From Verrucomicrobiia bacterium (GTDB lineage Bacteria > Verrucomicrobiota > Verrucomicrobiia > Limisphaerales > UBA8199): a stretch of 61,839 nt of DNA. Below, one piece after another: positions 35,705 to 43,152 of the stretch (position 1 is the first letter of the stretch; every line of letters begins with the position of its first letter). Where the stretch lies: positions 1 to 61,839 of the forward strand of contig DASYZB010000154.1 in NCBI GenBank assembly GCA_035946615.1, written 5' to 3'. A program made the translations under genes and the position numbers. The notes below the pieces were generated by a model that was given only the letters and a program-made list of their open reading frames with translations, was not told the DNA's origin and made no database searches.

Positions 35705-37198
35705 TTAGCGCTCCAGGACCTGTTTGACTTTCAGGAGCAGTTCCTGGCTGGTGAAGGGCTTTTGGAGGTAAGCGCCCTCCTGTTCCTGGCCAGCTGGCCA
35801 AATACAGCCGCTGGTGGAGAGGATGCGCAAATCAGGCGCACTCTGGCGAATTCGTTCGATGAGTTCGCGACCACTCATGCTGGGCATGACCAGGTCCGTA
35901 ACAACCAAATCCACCGGTTTCTTGCCCGCAATCAGCTCCAGGGCCTTTTGTCCGGTGCTCGCGGTGAGGACCTGGTAACCATAGGCCGAGAGGATCATCT
36001 GGCCCAAGGTCAGCACCGGTTCTTCGTCATCGACGAAGAGGATAGTTTGATCTCCGCGGAGGTCGCTTGCCGCCATCTCGCTGTCGCCAACGATATGTTT
36101 TTCTGCGGGGAGATAAACGCGGACGGATGTGCCGCTGGCTGGCTGGCTGGAAACCGCAACACCGCCGCCGTGATTTGTGACAATTCCATAAACCCACGCC
36201 AGCCCCAAGCCGCGATGTTTGCCGCCCTTTGTGGTAAAGAACGGCTCGAAAATGCGGGGCAAAACCTCGGCGGAAATCCCGGCGCCATTGTCGCTAATCT
36301 CGATGCAGACATACGCCCCGGGGGCCAGTTGCACGTTGCGGTCCTGGGCGCGTCCGGCCAATTCCACGTTGCGGCTTTGGACGGTGATGCGTCCATAGCC
36401 GGTCACGGCTTCGAGGGCGTTTTCGAGGATTTTCATGAATGCCTGCTGCATCTTGGCTTCATCGAATTTGGCGGCGAAGAGCTTGCGTTCCAGAACGAGA
36501 TTCCATTCCAGGGGATCGGCCGGTGGATGTTCCTTGAAGAAATCGACGGAGTGCTGGAGCAGGAGATTGAGGTTGCCGCTGGTCTGGCCGTGAGAATCCT
36601 TTTCCTGGCGGCTGAAGGCTCCCAGATCGTTAGCAATTTCGGCCCCATGCGCAGCCGACTTCTCGACTTCCAGCAGCGAGCGGCGCCAGGGATGATCTGG
36701 CTCCATCTGTCCCAGAATGAGTGAGGTATGGCCCAGGATGCTGGTCAATGCATTGTTAAAATCCAGCGAAACGGTCCGAGCCAATTGCAAGGCGCAATCG
36801 AGCTTCTGCTTGTGCGCCAGGCCCGCATCACCATTGGCCCCTTTGAGTTCACGCGCCGGGAGTGTTATCTCGGGCAACAATTGAATGACAAACACCTTTT
36901 GGCCATCCCGATTGAGCGAACAGATGGAGGCCAGTTGGGACAAGGTGGCCCCGCCTTTCCCGCGAAGTTTAAGGGTAACGGTAGGGGCAGGCGCCCTTTC
37001 CCATTGGGCCAGAAATTGCTCCGCGCTGCTGGTGTTCTCCGGCGACCAGACGGCGGAGAGGTGAGGCAAATCGCCTTCCAAAGCAGGGCCAAAGAGCCTC
37101 ACGGCGGCGGAGTTGGCGCGGCAGATAATGCTGGCTCCGTCCACCAGGAGGGCCGGCCAGCCGGCATTCTCGAGGGCAAAAGTGATATCGTGCTTCAT
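35705..37198 (-). CDS. Hybrid histidine-kinase-like protein lacking the phospho-acceptor histidine, with C-terminal receiver
   Basis: A 497-residue soluble protein: PAS-like domain (1-110), dimerisation domain (about 130-195), ATPase domain (about 225-360; E-N-A-L-E-A-V-T, D-N-G-A-G-I, G-L-G-L-A-W-V-Y-G-I-V) and a receiver (about 380-497; F-V-D-D-E-E-P, V-T-D-L-V-M-P, Q-K-P-F). In the usual H-D-F-N-N motif of this kinase class the His is Leu (V-S-L-D-F-N-N, L145, codon at 36764-36766). Autophosphorylation at the standard site is therefore impossible. ATP-binding motifs and the receiver Asp remain. It may act as a pseudokinase, a phosphatase-like partner or a receiver scaffold. Confidence 0.82.
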   Translation of the reverse strand: MKHDITFALENAGWPALLVDGASIICRANSAAVRLFGPALEGDLPHLSAVWSPENTSSAEQFLAQWERAPAPTVTLKLRGKGGATLSQLASICSLNRDGQKVFVIQLLPEITLPARELKGANGDAGLAHKQKLDCALQLARTVSLDFNNALTSILGHTSLILGQMEPDHPWRRSLLEVEKSAAHGAEIANDLGAFSRQEKDSHGQTSGNLNLLLQHSVDFFKEHPPADPLEWNLVLERKLFAAKFDEAKMQQAFMKILENALEAVTGYGRITVQSRNVELAGRAQDRNVQLAPGAYVCIEISDNGAGISAEVLPRIFEPFFTTKGGKHRGLGLAWVYGIVTNHGGGVAVSSQPASGTSVRVYLPAEKHIVGDSEMAASDLRGDQTILFVDDEEPVLTLGQMILSAYGYQVLTASTGQKALELIAGKKPVDLVVTDLVMPSMSGRELIERIRQSAPDLRILSTSGCIWPAGQEQEGAYLQKPFTSQELLLKVKQVLER

Positions 37199-37225
37199 CG
37201 GCAGAATTTTGCGGATGGCAGGTTA

Positions 37226-38041
37226 CTAAGCGGTTGGCCTTTCACAATGCGAATCTTCGCGACCATAGAGTCTGGCAAAATTCTTCAGCAATTGCGCTGC
37301 CAAAACGCCCACGCGCCGGCCCGATTCGAGCACGTCAGGGTGTGAAAGTGGGTTTGCCCCTGAACTGGCAGCCAAGTTCGTGATACAAGAGAGGGCGGCG
37401 ACGCGCAGGCCGCAACGGCGGGCCACAATCGCCTCGGGAACAGTGCTCATCCCGACGGCATCGGCGCCCAGAGCGGCGAAAGCCCTGATTTCAGCCGGGG
37501 TTTCATAACTCGGACCGCTAACAGCGACATAGACACCTTCGCGAATGGCCAAACAACAGATGCGGGCTGCCCGGCGCAGGATTTGACGCAATCCGGGCTC
37601 ATATAGGCGCGTTAAATCTGTAAAGTTGGCGGGTTCAGAAGGCGTTCCCCGCAACGGGTTGACTCCCATCAGGTTGATGTGATCGGTCAGTATCATGAAG
37701 TGGCCTGGGCGGAATGCCGCGTTGATGCCCCCGGCAGCATTGGTGAGCAACAGGGCTTCTATCCCGAAGGCTGCCAGGACGCGGATTGGAAAAGTGACCA
37801 CGGACATTGGATGCCCTTCGTAAAAATGGGCCCGGCCACTGAGCACCAGGACTGGTGTGCCGCCTAATCGTCCCAGCAGCAGGCTCCCTTCATGGCCGCG
37901 AACGGCGGGAGGCGCAAAGCCCGGGAGGCGCGAGTAAGGGATTTGCGCGTCGATTTCCAGTTCCTTAACTGCGCTCTGGAAGCCGCTCCCCAAAACAATT
38001 GCCAGGGTCGGACGCAAGCGGGAGAGTTTCTTTAGACGCAC
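37226..38041 (-). CDS. Purine nucleoside phosphorylase
   Basis: A 271-residue PNP/MTAP-family enzyme that splits purine nucleosides with phosphate. Motifs: A-I-V-L-G-S-G-F (phosphate site), V-R-G-H-E-G-S, S-G-R-A-H-F-Y-E-G, T-N-A-A-G-G-I-N, and S-G-P-S-Y-E-T-P-A-E-I with D-A-V-G-M-S-T. The open frame runs on to 38464, into the start of the divergent MoeZ-like gene, but residues before the GTG at 38041 have no PNP likeness, and a 271-residue product matches the trimeric family. A GTG at 38215 is a weaker alternative start. Confidence 0.85.
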   Translation of the reverse strand: MRLKKLSRLRPTLAIVLGSGFQSAVKELEIDAQIPYSRLPGFAPPAVRGHEGSLLLGRLGGTPVLVLSGRAHFYEGHPMSVVTFPIRVLAAFGIEALLLTNAAGGINAAFRPGHFMILTDHINLMGVNPLRGTPSEPANFTDLTRLYEPGLRQILRRAARICCLAIREGVYVAVSGPSYETPAEIRAFAALGADAVGMSTVPEAIVARRCGLRVAALSCITNLAASSGANPLSHPDVLESGRRVGVLAAQLLKNFARLYGREDSHCERPTA

Positions 38042-38236
38042 GGCTGTCTTCGAGGGGTCTGCGCCAAGGGCGGGGCGGCGAAGGCGTGCAGGCCGGCGGC
38101 TTTTGGTGGTGGTGTGCGGCCCGAGAATCGGGCGAGACGCCTGCGCTACGGTGGCAGGTAACGAGTCCGGATTTCGCCGTTTGCTCCCGGTGAGTTTCTC
38201 AATTAATATTGGCACAGGTGTTAGGTTATTGACGCA

Positions 38237-39379
38237 ATGGACGCTGGCGCCGATGAGTTCCGCCGCTATGCGCGGCAGGTGATTTTGCCTGAAGTTGGAG
38301 CGGCGGGCCAAAAAAAAATTGGCTCGACGCGGGTATTGTGCATTGGGGCAGGAGGGCTGGGGTCGCCGGTGGCCCTGTACCTCGCTGCCGCCGGGATTGG
38401 CAAACTCGGCATTGTGGACTTTGACGTAGTAGATGTATCGAATCTTCAGCGGCAGGTCCTGCACGGGACACCCGACATTGGCCGCCCGAAAACGGCTTCA
38501 GCCCGCGAGACAATCCAACGCATCAATCCGCATGTGGAAGTCGAACTGCATGCTGTGCGCCTGACCAGCCAGAACGCGTTCGAGCTTCTCGGGGCCTATG
38601 ACCTGGTGGTGGACGGCACAGACAATTTCCCCACGCGCTATTTGTCCAATGATGCTTGTGTTTTGTTGGGCAAACCAAACATTTACGGCTCCATCTTCCG
38701 GTTCGAAGGGCAGGCGAGTGTGTTCGCGCCGCACCTGGGCGCGCCGTGTTACCGTTGCCTGTACCCGGAACCGCCGCCGCCGGGCCTGGTGCCCAGTTGT
38801 GTGGAAGGCGGAGTTCTGGGAGTGCTGCCCGGGATTATTGGTTTGATTCAGGCGACTGAGGTCCTGAAACTTGCCGCAGGAATCGGGGCGCCGTTGACCA
38901 ATCGCTTGTTGCTGTTCAATGCCCTCGACATGAAATTCCGCGAACTAAAGCTGAGGCGCGACCCGGAGTGTCCCGTGTGCGGCGAACGTCCCACCATCAC
39001 CCGGTTAATCGATTACGAGCAGTTTTGCGGCTTAAATTCTCAAACAAAACCGATGCATCCCGACGAAGTCACTGTCCAGGAACTCCAGAAGGCCCTGCAG
39101 AACCCCAAGCTGGGCATCAAAATCATTGATGTGCGCGAACCCGATGAGCAGCGCATCGCGCGCATTGAAGGGGTGCCGCTGCTGCCCCTAAGCCAATTGG
39201 CCCACCGGTTCAACGAATTAGACCCAGCCCAGCAATATTATATTCACTGCAAAAGCGGGATGCGCTCGCTGCAGGCCTTGGAATTCCTGCGCCAGCACGG
39301 GTTCAAACATCTCAAGAGCGTCCAGGGTGGCATCACGGCGTGGTCCAATGAAATCGATCCGGCGGTGCCGAGGTACTAA
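38237..39379 (+). CDS. MoeZ/MOCS3-like adenylyltransferase-sulfurtransferase
   Basis: A 380-residue two-domain enzyme. The ThiF/MoeB domain (1-270) has the ATP loop G-A-G-G-L-G-S-P, the D-G-T-D-N-F segment, a cysteine in P-S-C-V-E-G-G-V-L-G, and two C-x2-C zinc pairs (C-Y-R-C and C-P-V-C). A rhodanese domain (about 285-380) has the loop H-C-K-S-G-M-R-S with the sulfur-carrying Cys. Such fusions adenylate and thiolate the diglycine end of ubiquitin-like sulfur carriers for cofactor, thio-modification or cysteine synthesis. The ThiS/MoaD-like protein at 26221 is a candidate partner. Confidence 0.9.
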   Translation: MDAGADEFRRYARQVILPEVGAAGQKKIGSTRVLCIGAGGLGSPVALYLAAAGIGKLGIVDFDVVDVSNLQRQVLHGTPDIGRPKTASARETIQRINPHVEVELHAVRLTSQNAFELLGAYDLVVDGTDNFPTRYLSNDACVLLGKPNIYGSIFRFEGQASVFAPHLGAPCYRCLYPEPPPPGLVPSCVEGGVLGVLPGIIGLIQATEVLKLAAGIGAPLTNRLLLFNALDMKFRELKLRRDPECPVCGERPTITRLIDYEQFCGLNSQTKPMHPDEVTVQELQKALQNPKLGIKIIDVREPDEQRIARIEGVPLLPLSQLAHRFNELDPAQQYYIHCKSGMRSLQALEFLRQHGFKHLKSVQGGITAWSNEIDPAVPRY

Positions 39380-39390
39380 GCCTGAAACAT

Positions 39391-39549
39391 GGAGAAAGAA
39401 ACAGGAGGAAAAGGAGAGAACAGAGATTTTTGAAACACTTTGTGAGCAATGGAGGCACAAACAGCGCCTCTCCATTTAATGGGCAGCCACACGGGTGCAA
39501 GCCATAGTTTTGGCTTCGTGTTCACACCTCTGTTTTCTCTGTTATCTCC
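39391..39549. repeat. 9-base-periodic intergenic element with inverted arms
   Basis: The left arm is purine-rich with a period near 9 (GGAGAAAGA, AACAGGAGG, AAAAGGAGA, GAACAGAGA). The right arm is its pyrimidine-rich counterpart (CTCTGTTTT, CTCTGTTAT, CTCC). 39413-39426 and 39536-39549 are inverted copies with 13 of 14 bases paired. It lies between the 3' ends of convergent genes, the same context as the element at 29925-30016. Confidence 0.7.
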
Positions 39550-39587
39550 CGTTCAAACTGACTGGTCACGGCCAAGGAAAACGCGCT

Positions 39588-40052
39588 TCAGTGCTTGGGC
39601 CGGAGCAGAATCGCTTTTTTATCCGTGCCTTCGACCTCAACGCTGTGGGTCTCGATGTTGGGGTCGTCTTTGAGGGCCTGGTGGATGATCCGCCGGTCGA
39701 AAGCGCTCAACGGCTCGAGTTCCACAACATCTCCCCAACGCCGGACTTTTTCGGCGGCTTCCATAGCTTTTTTAACCAGCGCCTCCCGGGCTTGAGCGCG
39801 GTAGCCGCTCACATCGACCATGACCTTGGGAGCCGAGGCGTCTTGCTGGAATAGCAACCGGTTGGTGATATACTGCAGGTCCGAGAGGGTTTGGCCCTGG
39901 CGGCCAATCAAGCGCCCCGAATCCTCGGTTTTGACATCGAGCAGGATGCCGTCTTCCATGTGGTGCTCCTCGACGGTGGCAGCGAAACCGAGGAGGTCGA
40001 GCATTTTTTGCAGCGTGACTTTGGGTTCAGCAGGCATAACGGAGTCGGTCAT
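39588..40052 (-). CDS. jag: KH/R3H RNA-binding protein, Jag/KhpB family
   Basis: A 154-residue RNA-binding protein. The KH domain (about 30-95) has the G-R-L-I-G-R-Q-G loop; the R3H domain (about 100-154) has A-F-D-R-R-I-I-H-Q-A-L. The N-terminal Jag_N domain of firmicute proteins is absent. It closes the rpmH-rnpA-yidD-yidC-jag group. Homologues bind many mRNAs and affect cell division; that role is known from other bacteria, not shown here. M-T-D-S-V-M has a possible second start five codons later. Confidence 0.88.
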   Translation of the reverse strand: MTDSVMPAEPKVTLQKMLDLLGFAATVEEHHMEDGILLDVKTEDSGRLIGRQGQTLSDLQYITNRLLFQQDASAPKVMVDVSGYRAQAREALVKKAMEAAEKVRRWGDVVELEPLSAFDRRIIHQALKDDPNIETHSVEVEGTDKKAILLRPKH

Positions 40053-40101
40053 TGCGCGTTAATAGTTGAGTAAAGCACGATGGCTGCGGTTTTCCTGGCC
40101 T

Positions 40102-41877
40102 TTATTTCCTCTTTTTCGGCGGCGGCGTCAATACCGGAGCGGCCATTGGGGCGGTGTCCGGGTTCATGCGAATCAGCTTGGTTTGGACGATGCTCAAGAG
40201 ATTCTGGACCGTCCAGTAAAGAGTCAGGCCCGCCGAGTAATTATAGAGAAAGACCATGAACATCAGAGGCATATAGCGCATGATTTTGGCCTGGCTAGGG
40301 TCCATGCCGGCTGATGGGGGCGTCAGGTGGGCCTGCCAGAGCATGGTGCCTCCCATGATCAGCGGCAGGAGATTAAAGGGAAAATTAAGGCCGGGAATGA
40401 AAAAGAGCGTATCGGGTTCGGACAGGTCAGCTACCCAAAGAAAAGGCGCGCCGCGCAACTCGATGGCGGTGCGGATCATAAAGAAGAACCCAAAAAAGAC
40501 CGGCATCTGGATGAGCGTAGGCAAACAACCGCTCATGGGATTGATTTTATTTTCCTTCCAAAACTCCATCATCTTGCGCTGCTGTTTGGCGGGGTCATCT
40601 TTGTATTTTGCCTGGAGCTCCTTGATCTTGGGCTGAAGGGCCTGCATGCGCTTGGCCGAGCGTGTGCTGGCCTGGGTCAGGGGCCAGAAGACCACTTTGA
40701 TGACGACGGTGATGGTGACAATGGCCCAGCCATAGGAGAGCGCCAATGTGCTATGGAGCCAATTCATCCACAACAACAGCCCCTTGGAAACAAAGCCGAA
40801 AAAGCCGAAGCCCATGACGGCGTCCACGTTGTTGTTGAACGAGGAGGCGATAGTCGCCAGGGTGCGGTACTCCTTGGGGCCGGTGTACAGGGTGACCTGC
40901 CGCTGGAGAGTCGAGTGAGAAGCCAGAGTTAAGGGTGGATAAACCAACTCTGCTTCATAGCCCACCGGTTGGCGAACCGTCCGGTACACCACTTCTTCCT
41001 GGGCCGGTTGCGGCAAATTAATCTTGCGCACCACAACTTGCGCGGCGTCCTGGTGCGGCATAACCACCAGGGCGAAGTACTGGTTGTGGACAGCGACCCA
41101 CTCGACGTTGTTGCTCCCGCCGCGGAATTCGGCGGGAGGCGTGCGCGGGATGCACGCGAAACCGCTCGAAGAAAAATAGCTGGCGCCGATTTCCTGCGAC
41201 TTTGCGCCGTTATACCACAGCACCCCCACGGCCGAGCCGTTATCCTGGGCATTGAGGGGCGTGGCGGTTCCGGCGAACCAGTGCTGGGCCGGGAGGTTCA
41301 GCGGGTGGTCCGAGCGGTTCTCCAACCGCACGGTTACAGTCACCAAATAATTGGTGCTCACGCCGAAATCCTTCACGATGGTGAGGCCGTTGGTCAGCGT
41401 CTTCTCGGCGCGCACGCCATTGGTAGTCTGTGTGAGAGCATACAGGCTGTCACCTTGCACCTCGGCCCCGTCGAGCAGCGCCAGAGTCGGGGCCGGCGTG
41501 AACGAGTCGAGAGTGGCCACGCCCCGGGCGCTCTGGCTCCTTCGCCGGGCGACGGTTTCCGGATATTTGAGCAGCTCGATAAGTTTCAAGCCGCCGCCAA
41601 TCGAGGCGAACGTGTAATGGGCGTTGGGATTGGTGATTTCGACGAGTTGCTCCGGGACATTCGTGTCGGCGAGGAGCATGGGGGTGGGGGGGGCTTCAAC
41701 CGAGGCTGGGGCAACCGGCGAGGACGGGGCCTGGTTCGAGGCGTTCAACGAGGCGTTGAGGGCGTTGGTAACGCCCGCTGGAAGGAGGCGTGGAGGAAAG
41801 AATTTATCCAGGATTGGTTTCCAGGCGAACAGCAGGAGGACACAAATAACGACGACGATGATTGAAGTACGGTCCAT
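40102..41877 (-). CDS. yidC: Membrane protein insertase YidC
   Basis: A 591-residue insertase of the Gram-negative type. An N-terminal membrane anchor (I-I-V-V-V-I-C-V-L-L-L-F) and a large periplasmic beta-domain (about 60-355) precede five membrane segments. The hydrophilic-groove Arg region is seen in Q-A-S-T-R-S-A-K-R-M-Q, and the cytoplasmic loop in K-Y-K-D-D-P-A-K-Q-Q-R-K-M-M-E-F. It folds and inserts membrane proteins with or without Sec. It lies 6 bp after yidD and 49 bp before jag. The C-terminal tail is Pro/Lys-rich. Confidence 0.95.
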   Translation of the reverse strand: MDRTSIIVVVICVLLLFAWKPILDKFFPPRLLPAGVTNALNASLNASNQAPSSPVAPASVEAPPTPMLLADTNVPEQLVEITNPNAHYTFASIGGGLKLIELLKYPETVARRRSQSARGVATLDSFTPAPTLALLDGAEVQGDSLYALTQTTNGVRAEKTLTNGLTIVKDFGVSTNYLVTVTVRLENRSDHPLNLPAQHWFAGTATPLNAQDNGSAVGVLWYNGAKSQEIGASYFSSSGFACIPRTPPAEFRGGSNNVEWVAVHNQYFALVVMPHQDAAQVVVRKINLPQPAQEEVVYRTVRQPVGYEAELVYPPLTLASHSTLQRQVTLYTGPKEYRTLATIASSFNNNVDAVMGFGFFGFVSKGLLLWMNWLHSTLALSYGWAIVTITVVIKVVFWPLTQASTRSAKRMQALQPKIKELQAKYKDDPAKQQRKMMEFWKENKINPMSGCLPTLIQMPVFFGFFFMIRTAIELRGAPFLWVADLSEPDTLFFIPGLNFPFNLLPLIMGGTMLWQAHLTPPSAGMDPSQAKIMRYMPLMFMVFLYNYSAGLTLYWTVQNLLSIVQTKLIRMNPDTAPMAAPVLTPPPKKRK

Positions 41878-41883
41878 GAAGTC

Positions 41884-42162
41884 TTAGTTCGGAGCGGTCG
41901 CAGGTTTTGAGGCTGGGACTGGGTCTTCTCCGCATCCGCCCCAGGGATGACAACGGGCGATGCGCTTGAGCGCCAGCCAGCTTCCAGCGAGGGCTCCGTG
42001 CCGGGCGATGGCCTCGGCGGCAAAGGCGGAGCAGCTCGGGTGAAACCGGCATTGACCCAAAGGCCCGAAAAGGAAGGTCTTGGCCGGAGAAATCACCCAG
42101 CGATAGACTCTCACCCCGAGGATCAAAATGTATTGAGCAGGATTCACGGCCCAGTTGGTCAT
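41884..42162 (-). CDS. yidD: Membrane protein insertion efficiency factor YidD
   Basis: A 92-residue YidD (Hemolysin-like/DUF37) protein: Y-R-W-V-I-S-P-A-K and the three-Cys core [12 protein letters not shown] with R-C-H-P-W-G-G-C-G are intact. It assists YidC at the inner membrane. Its ATG overlaps the rnpA stop by 4 bp, and yidC follows 6 bp later. Confidence 0.95.
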   Translation of the reverse strand: MTNWAVNPAQYILILGVRVYRWVISPAKTFLFGPLGQCRFHPSCSAFAAEAIARHGALAGSWLALKRIARCHPWGGCGEDPVPASKPATAPN

Positions 42163-42527
42163 CCCAACAATCCTGCTTTCCGCAGGGTTGTCAAAAAATC
42201 CTTTTCAACGCCGCTAAAGCCTTTCGAGACGATGGAGGGCCGGGCCACGAGCACTAACTCCACCGGCGCAGTCAGTTCATGCTGGTGCAACCGGAAGCTC
42301 TCGCGCAAAAGGCGCCGGGCACGGTTCCGCGTTACCGCCCCCCCTACTTTAGAGGCTGTGATGACCCCTAAACGCGACTGGCCGCCCGGGGCAAGCCGTT
42401 GCCAGTTGGCTATCAAACAACCGCCGGCCAGCCGGCCGCCTTTTTGTTTGATGCGCATGAAATCCCTGCCTTCTTTGATACGGGATTGGGGGCCTAACCG
42501 CAGCGGTTGTGATTTCTGCACGGCCAT
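42159..42527 (-). CDS. rnpA: Ribonuclease P protein component
   Basis: A 122-residue RNase P protein, which helps the RNA subunit mature tRNA 5' ends. The RNR motif appears as [15 protein letters not shown], with R-L-G-V-I-T-A-S-K before it. Its stop overlaps yidD and its start is 10 bp after the rpmH stop, so the order is the classical one. Confidence 0.95.
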   Translation of the reverse strand: MAVQKSQPLRLGPQSRIKEGRDFMRIKQKGGRLAGGCLIANWQRLAPGGQSRLGVITASKVGGAVTRNRARRLLRESFRLHQHELTAPVELVLVARPSIVSKGFSGVEKDFLTTLRKAGLLG

Positions 42528-42536
42528 GAGCCAGCA

Positions 42537-42674
42537 TTAGACCGGCGTCAACCGCTTTCGGCCTGTGCGCCGGCGATTACGCAAGATGGCCCGCCCACTC
42601 TTACTCGAGTTACGGTTCAGAAAACCGTGCTGTCGTTTGCGTCTAATTTTTGACGGTTGGTATTGTCGCTTCAT
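42537..42674 (-). CDS. rpmH: 50S ribosomal protein L34
   Basis: A 45-codon gene, found by translating the minus strand upstream of rnpA. It starts M-K-R-Q-Y-Q-P-S-K, continues R-K-R-Q-H-G-F-L, then [11 protein letters not shown], and ends G-R-K-R-L-T-P-V before a TAA stop. These are the family's fixed positions (K-R-x2-Q-P-S, H-G-F, G-R-K-R-L). Ile-10 where most L34 have Asn, and Leu-Asn-Arg after H-G-F, are mild departures. It is the first gene of the rnpA-yidC transcript. Confidence 0.95.
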   Translation of the reverse strand: MKRQYQPSKIRRKRQHGFLNRNSSKSGRAILRNRRRTGRKRLTPV

Positions 42675-43152
42675 AAATCACTCTATTCCCCTGGGGGCTA
42701 AATTAACAGCAACTGACCGTGCACTTCCCACTCGACTGAGCGACGGCTTCAATTGACCTCTGGCCAGGAAATACCCCGGAAACGGACGCGAGAGCATAGC
42801 AGCGAAGGACTTCGTGTCAAGCAGGCCGAAAAATGCGGCTGGCTTTTAGGATTCAATCAGAACAGCAAAATGCAAAGCGACTGCCGCGCTGGCGTCCAGA
42901 GTGAGGCTCACTTGCGGCCTGCCTGAATGAGGCGGGAAATCGTGAGCTTCGACTGCCCTTTTCGATTCAATCGGACATTAACGACCCGCCGCCTCCATTG
43001 CTCGGTCAATCGGCGAGAGTCGCGCTCGGCCGGAACCACGTGCCAATCCTTTTCTGTTGCTCGTCCAAAAACCTCCCGCTAACGTGCGACGCGTGTTTTC
43101 CGCAGCTTCTTCGCGCGCTCCGCAAGCGGCAACGGCGGCTGGCCAGGTCTCT
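42675..43152. other. 478-base divergent intergenic region
   Basis: This lies between the starts of rpmH and the FKP gene and must hold both promoters. No dnaA gene, DnaA-box cluster or AT-rich origin-like stretch is seen, although rpmH often neighbours dnaA/oriC. A GATTCAATC sequence occurs twice (about 42849 and 42964); its meaning is unknown. The FKP frame extends upstream to 43057 but that part is not conserved-looking. Confidence 0.5.

Noticed and set aside
35468-36724. 418-codon plus-strand frame opposite the LysR and hybrid-kinase genes
   Set aside because: It crosses two well-supported minus-strand genes and shows no domain of its own.
42675-43152. Possible replication origin next to rpmH
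   Set aside because: No dnaA gene, no cluster of DnaA-box-like 9-mers and no marked AT-rich stretch.
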